Source: Ignavibacteria bacterium UBA961 (GTDB taxonomy: Bacteria > Bacteroidota > Ignavibacteria > Kapaibacteriales > UBA961). Taken from it: DNA of 10,892 nt. Positions 6,614 to 10,892 of the stretch are shown one piece after another. Made by a program: the position numbers and the translations under genes. The notes beneath the pieces are model-generated. The model was not told where the DNA came from, made no database searches, and worked only from the letters and a program-made list of their open reading frames with translations. The stretch is from the NCBI GenBank assembly GCA_002293005.1, contig DBCJ01000114.1, positions 1-10,892 on the forward strand, written 5' to 3'. How positions within the stretch are numbered: the first letter of the stretch is position 1; each line of letters starts with the position of its first letter.

Positions 6614-7189
6614 ATGGCACATTGGCTGATTGTAGGATTGGGAAATCCCGGAGATCGATATGAATCCACCAGACATAATATCGGTTGGATGATCGCGGAA
6701 ACATTTGCGAAATCAAAACAAGCCGGTTTCAAGAAAGGTCGCGGTTCTTGGCTTGAGAGCGAATGCTCGGTTCAAGGAAAAAAAATATCCGTAATGTTAC
6801 CCGAAACATATATGAATAATGCCGGTCAGGCTGTCGGCGAATTCATTCGCTATTATAAAATTCCCACGGAACATGTCATTATTCTCGTGGATGAATACAA
6901 TTTTCCTGTCGGTAAAATGCAATTGAAACAGGGTGGTTCCGATGGTGGACATAATGGAACTTCATCGGTTATATCACATATAGGACCCGGTTTTTGGAGA
7001 TTCAGATTTGGGATAGATAAAAAATTCGGTCCGGGACAAATGGCGGATTATGTTTTATCATCATTTGCACATGATGAAATCGAAAGCAGAAATGCCATGA
7101 TTGAAAGAGGTGTGAAAGCTTTAGGTATGTTCTTTTCCAATAATCCTTCGAGAGCATTGCAACAAATCAATGCTGAAAAAGAACTATAA
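6614..7189 (+). CDS. pth: peptidyl-tRNA hydrolase
   Basis: A 191-residue bacterial Pth. It hydrolyses the ester bond of peptidyl-tRNAs released prematurely from the ribosome and so recycles tRNA in the cytoplasm. All key residues are present in E. coli-like positions: N11 in IVGLGNPGDRY, the catalytic H21 in TRHNIG, N68 in ETYMNNAGQAV, D93 in LVDEYNFPVG and N114 in GGHNG. The length is normal. The family's usual DELDLP-like stretch reads DEYNFP here, which is a mild variation. The start ATG follows the DoxX-like stop with no gap (TAAATG), with no separate promoter or Shine-Dalgarno visible, so expression probably depends on the upstream gene. The last 6 bases overlap the 3' end of the convergent VIT/vWA gene. 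Confidence 0.97.
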   Translation: MAHWLIVGLGNPGDRYESTRHNIGWMIAETFAKSKQAGFKKGRGSWLESECSVQGKKISVMLPETYMNNAGQAVGEFIRYYKIPTEHVIILVDEYNFPVGKMQLKQGGSDGGHNGTSSVISHIGPGFWRFRFGIDKKFGPGQMADYVLSSFAHDEIESRNAMIERGVKALGMFFSNNPSRALQQINAEKEL

Positions 7190-9466
7190 CACTTCGAGCA
7201 GGAATGAAATTTGTACCATGCCTTCCATGGTTTTGGGATAATTGATGGACTGTGCGGCCTTCAAAATACAATTATCGATTTCAGGGATATTCAATTCTGA
7301 ATCAGCCATCGAGATCTCGGTGATATTTCCGTCTTCATCATAAATCACCAATATTTGAATTGTACCTTGCAAGTGAAAAAACTTTGGCAATGCCTCCGCA
7401 TAGCAAGCGAGCATTGCTGAAAGTTGCTGTTCAACAGTATTTTTATATGCATCCAATACAGCATTATCCATCACTTTTTCAGTCATCACTGAGCCAACGC
7501 TGATCAAACCCTCTTCATCATGAGCACCCGCATCTTGATAATTACAGGCTGCTTCCACTTCAACTTCATTTGTTCTGGCCAATTGCATTCCCGAAGAACT
7601 GGTCACAAGTGTCCCACCAATTGCAAGGTTTAATGGTTGATACATGATGGCAGGAATCACTTTCTTTTTGCCCAATTCATTTCCTGAGACTCCAAATGCG
7701 GTATAAGGAGTTTGCACACCATAACGCTTGCCAAGTTTCGTGATTTCATTCACGCGTTGAGTGGTTCTTTCATAGACATTATAATCAATCAACAAAGCAA
7801 TTCTCTGCTTTGCCCAAAGATATGGCAAAGCCGTATTTGATACTGTTTGCTTTATCGAAGATATTTCAAGTGTTTTGGCAAATGACTTGTCTCCCATCAT
7901 CCCGGTTATCACTATTCGACCTTTTGCCTTACCTTTGAATTTTCCAAAAATCATGACAGGTCTTTCAGAATACAAATCAGGATAACTGGCCGGTTCAAGT
8001 TCGATTGCATTGAATCCATCAAAGCCGACTTTCAATTTAGTGAGTGCCGGATTCTGCAACATTCTCACAATATTGCCTGCCTGTTGTTCCATTGACTCAA
8101 GATTTCCTTTCAGAGCCATGGGTTCTGACATCGTCAAACGAGAAAGCGCATCAAAAAATCGTTCATTGCTTTCATTCCCGGTTGCAATTGCGAAAATATT
8201 GGCATCTGTCAATTGCTTTTTCACTTGTTCAAAAATATCCGGTCCTGCATCTACAAAACCATTTGACAGAATGATAATGGTTCTTGCGGACATGCTTCCC
8301 GATTGAGGTTGAGACAGAATATTCGTCAAGCGATCAATCAGAGCAATTGGCTCAAGCCCTTCGGTTTCTTGAACTCTATTGAAAAAGACATAAGCCCTTG
8401 AGACCATGTCTTTTGTGCAGTATTGCGATGTGTCGGAAAGTTGAATATTCTCATTTCCAAAATGCTGAATATTCACTTTGTCTCCGGGATACAATCCCTT
8501 AGAGAAAGAATTCCAAAAGGTAGATGCAGCGCCTGTTTCCAAAGCAGATGAATCACAGAGAATCACATATTCATGAGAATGATTGGAATCACGCAATTGT
8601 TTGTTAGCCGGAGGATGTAGCGTCAAGAGGAAGAATTTATCATTATTGTCTTCATACATCATCACATTGGCAGCCGGCTCTTGATCTGCAAATTGATATT
8701 CAACGGAAAGTTCTTGTGGACTATCAGATGATTTTGATGAGAATGTTCCAATGAAGGCCAATTCATTTTCTTGCAATGCAAATCCCTTTGCAGTACAATT
8801 TGCAATGGATCCACCCTTTGCGACTATCACAGTTGAACTGAATGCTCCTGCAGGATATTCCTTGACTTCTGTAAAACTTGTATCAGAAAAGGTGTCACGA
8901 TACAATGGAACAAAATCCAATACTTTGAGATAATATGGTCTGAGTGGTTTTGGTAATGTGAGTTGATATATCCCCGAATTTGGTCTCATTGTCTGTGTAT
9001 AGCGAATCTCATAGGAGACTCTCATTCCGGGTTGAATCCCTGATACATGCATTTGAAAAGCATTGGGTTCATTCCAACTGAGAAAAAATGGATCGAGTTT
9101 TTTCTTCGCTTGATCATATATCTCTCGAACTTTTTCTTTGTCCTTCATCTCAGCTTTATACGATTGATTACCCACTTTCACCATTCCGCCATGAATCATG
9201 ATGGAAGGATGCATAGGCATGAGTAGTGATGCCTCAAGTGTTGAACTTCCCTGATATACAAAAAATTGCTTGACGATGACTTCGGTTATGATTCCTGAGA
9301 CATGCGCTTCGATATGGGTTGAATCAGGCAAGAGGGAATCAATGTCAGAGGCATCGCTATTGACAATAAATCTTGGGAATGGGATATCTTGAGCCAATAT
9401 TCGAGTAGGAATCGAATATAAACACATAATGAGAAGAATGATGTGCAGTCGGAACATAAATATCAT
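7184..9466 (-). CDS. secreted VIT / vWA protein with AgmX/PglI- or TonB-like C-terminus
   Basis: A 760-residue exported protein. The signal peptide is residues 1-26 (hydrophobic HIILLIMCLYSIP, cleavage near ILA/Q). A VIT domain follows (about 48-160), with TEVIVKQFFVYQGSSTLEAS, EKVREIYDQAKKK and NAFQMHVSGIQPGMRVSYEIRY. A vWA-like domain (about 297-440) has CDSSALETG where DxSxS is expected and LSNGFVDAG where TDG is usual, so the MIDAS metal site looks degraded. The post-vWA region keeps the family pattern: PASYPDLYSERPVMIFGKF, LPYLWAKQRIALL and RYGVQTPYTAFGV (582-594). The C-terminus (about 683-757) resembles the AgmX/PglI or TonB C-terminal fold: ACYAEALPKF, GTIQILVIYDEDGNI and C733 in DNCILKAAQSINYP. 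It may act in adhesion or envelope assembly (inference). ATG 9457 is an alternative start. A heparinase-family gene lies 73 bases upstream on the same strand. Confidence 0.85.
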   Translation of the reverse strand: MIFMFRLHIILLIMCLYSIPTRILAQDIPFPRFIVNSDASDIDSLLPDSTHIEAHVSGIITEVIVKQFFVYQGSSTLEASLLMPMHPSIMIHGGMVKVGNQSYKAEMKDKEKVREIYDQAKKKLDPFFLSWNEPNAFQMHVSGIQPGMRVSYEIRYTQTMRPNSGIYQLTLPKPLRPYYLKVLDFVPLYRDTFSDTSFTEVKEYPAGAFSSTVIVAKGGSIANCTAKGFALQENELAFIGTFSSKSSDSPQELSVEYQFADQEPAANVMMYEDNNDKFFLLTLHPPANKQLRDSNHSHEYVILCDSSALETGAASTFWNSFSKGLYPGDKVNIQHFGNENIQLSDTSQYCTKDMVSRAYVFFNRVQETEGLEPIALIDRLTNILSQPQSGSMSARTIIILSNGFVDAGPDIFEQVKKQLTDANIFAIATGNESNERFFDALSRLTMSEPMALKGNLESMEQQAGNIVRMLQNPALTKLKVGFDGFNAIELEPASYPDLYSERPVMIFGKFKGKAKGRIVITGMMGDKSFAKTLEISSIKQTVSNTALPYLWAKQRIALLIDYNVYERTTQRVNEITKLGKRYGVQTPYTAFGVSGNELGKKKVIPAIMYQPLNLAIGGTLVTSSSGMQLARTNEVEVEAACNYQDAGAHDEEGLISVGSVMTEKVMDNAVLDAYKNTVEQQLSAMLACYAEALPKFFHLQGTIQILVIYDEDGNITEISMADSELNIPEIDNCILKAAQSINYPKTMEGMVQISFLLEVL

Positions 9467-9487
9467 GATTGAAGATCAAATACTCTG

Positions 9488-9495
9488 CAAATATA
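9488..9495 (-). promoter_or_regulatory. possible -7 promoter element (TATATTTG) for the VIT/vWA gene
   Basis: TATATTTG on the minus strand fits TAnnTTTG and lies about 21 bases before ATG 9466, in the 73-base gap after the heparinase-family gene. No TTTG is visible 17-23 bases further upstream, so the VIT/vWA gene may have its own weak promoter or may be read from upstream. Confidence 0.3.
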
Positions 9496-9539
9496 CCCAA
9501 TCTCTATTTGAAGCTCTTGATTTTGCCTGAACTTGATGT

Positions 9540-10892
9540 TCATATTTTGATTTCCCAGTGAATATCAAGGGTTTTTGCATCCACTTCCATGCGAATAAGA
9601 GTTGATTCTTCGACTCTTCCATAAGCCCTGGAATAGATTGCGGGAATGATTTCCAATGCAAATCCGGATAAGGAGTTTAGCGATATGGTCTTACCCAATG
9701 GACTCTTCAAGTGTACTGTTCCGGACTTTTCCTGATACACTTGTATGCCCGGAACGCAGTGAAATTGTACGATTTTTCGCATTTGCATTGCGCAATGATC
9801 ATGTCCTTTGATGCTTTTCTCCGAGAAAATCAATGTTCGCATATGTGGCTCACCATAGGCATGATGCACGCCTTTCCATGTTTTGTCATTAAACATTCCA
9901 TCTGCATTTGCTTGATCAGGTTTCATCCAAAAGAGTAAATCACCTGGACCTTCAATCCAAGTGTTTTGCTCTCTTCCCGGAATGATCATTGTGGAATGCA
10001 TCGTGACAGATCTTCCGATATTACGCATGAGTGGTGAAGGGGTATACCAAAAAGTACCGGGATCTCCGAAAAATTCTTCACCTTCAATCGATAGCAGAAA
10101 AGACAGTTGATCATTATGTGCATGACCACCCTTGCCCTTTTGTCCGATTGAACCTGCTCTCATGATTGCGCCATATTTTTCATACTTGATGCTCCATAGT
10201 CCAAATGCCGGAAATGAATGTAAATGCGGATATGCATCTCCAAATGGCAATGGCATATTCGGTGCTCCAGACATTTTATATTCAGGTTCAATGATGGAAG
10301 AAATCAATTGATATTCAATGGAGCCAATCTGTTCAAGCATTTCAGGAATTGTAATCTGAAGTGCTCCGGCAATAATCCCTAGTGTAGGCCTGCAATCCAA
10401 AGTATCCGAAATCCATTCAAAAGCTTCATCGGTTTTATTGCGAGGGAATATACTTTTCACATCAGGCAATTCAAATTCAGGATTCAGATTTTGATACTGA
10501 AACTGTGCTTCGCGAGCATCAACCCAATTACCTGAAGGTGTCATGCGAAAAGTGAAGCCACTATCATTGTCTCCAATATTTGGAAGATGAATTCCATCCA
10601 TTGCAAGCAGACTAAGTGCATCATATGATTTTCTGATGATTGATTTCAATTCAGAAAGGGCTTTTGTATACTCAGAGGGAGTTGCAGGCTGAATGGTAGC
10701 AGAAAGCGAGCGAAAATGCACGGGACTGGTACAAATCTTTTCTCTTTCTTCATCGCTGAATGAGGAACAAATCCCAAGAATGATGGAAAGCAATTCAGAT
10801 GACAAACCATGATATGGCATTGATGCTTCAAAATTCAGTCCATCCTGTAAGAATTGTTGCTTTGCTTCAGCCACGGTTTCAGCCAATGCGAA
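9540..10892 (-). CDS. heparinase II/III family protein (partial, N-terminus outside window)
   Basis: The last 450 residues of a heparinase II/III-like protein. The frame runs off the right edge with no credible start (only a TTG near it), so the N-terminus is missing. The family includes polysaccharide lyases acting on uronic-acid glycans and members found in exopolysaccharide loci. The alpha-helical N-terminal domain is represented by ETVAEAKQQFLQDGLNFEAS, YHGLSSELL and LPNIGDNDSGF. The C-terminal beta-sandwich (heparinase II/III-like) has FGLWSIKYEKYGAIMRAG, GGHAHNDQLSF (about visible residues 255-265) with its conserved histidine, and FFGDPGTFWYTPSPLMRNIGRS. At the usual R-S-T-x-x-H-N-T block this protein reads RSVTMHST, so N is replaced by S. 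No export signal can be judged. The substrate is unknown, and whether it degrades or remodels a glycan cannot be told. Confidence 0.88.
   Translation of the reverse strand, partial: FALAETVAEAKQQFLQDGLNFEASMPYHGLSSELLSIILGICSSFSDEEREKICTSPVHFRSLSATIQPATPSEYTKALSELKSIIRKSYDALSLLAMDGIHLPNIGDNDSGFTFRMTPSGNWVDAREAQFQYQNLNPEFELPDVKSIFPRNKTDEAFEWISDTLDCRPTLGIIAGALQITIPEMLEQIGSIEYQLISSIIEPEYKMSGAPNMPLPFGDAYPHLHSFPAFGLWSIKYEKYGAIMRAGSIGQKGKGGHAHNDQLSFLLSIEGEEFFGDPGTFWYTPSPLMRNIGRSVTMHSTMIIPGREQNTWIEGPGDLLFWMKPDQANADGMFNDKTWKGVHHAYGEPHMRTLIFSEKSIKGHDHCAMQMRKIVQFHCVPGIQVYQEKSGTVHLKSPLGKTISLNSLSGFALEIIPAIYSRAYGRVEESTLIRMEVDAKTLDIHWEIKI

Noticed and set aside
7153..7174. Hairpin AGCATTG/CAATGCT near the end of pth as a terminator
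   Set aside because: The 7-base stem lies within coding sequence and has no T-tract on either strand.
9476..9661. Small minus-strand open frame between the heparinase and VIT/vWA genes
   Set aside because: It mostly overlaps the end of the heparinase-family gene in another frame and resembles no known protein.
1..10892. Mobile element, CRISPR array, RNA gene or defence system
   Set aside because: I saw no transposase, regular repeats with spacers, tRNA or rRNA signature, or defence-type enzyme on either strand.

Overview
The window looks like a stretch of ordinary chromosome from a Gram-negative bacterium of the Bacteroidota/Chlorobiota (FCB) group. The reasons are: moderately AT-rich DNA; several intergenic sites resembling the Bacteroidota promoter (TTTG, about 17-19 bases, TAnnTTTG); few Shine-Dalgarno sequences; signal-peptide proteins resembling outer-membrane beta-barrels; a lipopolysaccharide-type glycosyltransferase; and tandem DUF1573 genes, a family common in this group. 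The exact lineage (for example a Chlorobi-like or Kapabacteria-like environmental bacterium) is a guess. I see no rRNA, tRNA, CRISPR array, insertion sequence or phage gene.

Layout: 121-813 (+) is a DUF2461/TIGR02453 protein, tail-to-tail with a STAS anti-anti-sigma-type protein (807-1163, -). Divergent from the STAS gene is a family 9 glycosyltransferase resembling heptosyltransferases (1243-2289, +), which runs tail-to-tail into a secreted, probable beta-barrel protein (2268-2969, -). A second secreted, probable barrel protein (3133-3921, +) starts divergently from it. Next come two paralogous secreted DUF1573 proteins in tandem (3981-4658 and 4732-5439, +). They are closed by a strong hairpin terminator at 5459-5490, which also touches the end of a small DUF4870/Tic20-like membrane protein (5488-5832, -). 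A DoxX/MauE-like membrane protein (5960-6613, +) directly abuts peptidyl-tRNA hydrolase (6614-7189, +, pth). The right third is on the minus strand: a large secreted VIT/vWA protein with an AgmX/PglI- or TonB-like C-terminus (7184-9466) and, upstream of it, a heparinase II/III-family protein cut off by the window edge (9540-10892).

Functionally the window is dominated by the cell envelope: surface glycan synthesis or modification (family 9 glycosyltransferase, heparinase-like protein), outer-membrane or periplasmic proteins (two putative barrels, two DUF1573 proteins, the VIT/vWA protein) and inner-membrane proteins (DUF4870, DoxX/MauE). The housekeeping gene is pth. Gene packing is tight: three convergent pairs overlap by 6-22 bases at their 3' ends, and one promoter overlaps the stop codon of the preceding gene. 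I found no clear new multi-gene system. The most noteworthy items are the VIT/vWA/AgmX-like architecture with a degraded metal site, the internally duplicated DoxX/MauE protein with a CGCFG motif beside Cys-motif DUF1573 paralogs, and the well-formed FCB-type promoters.
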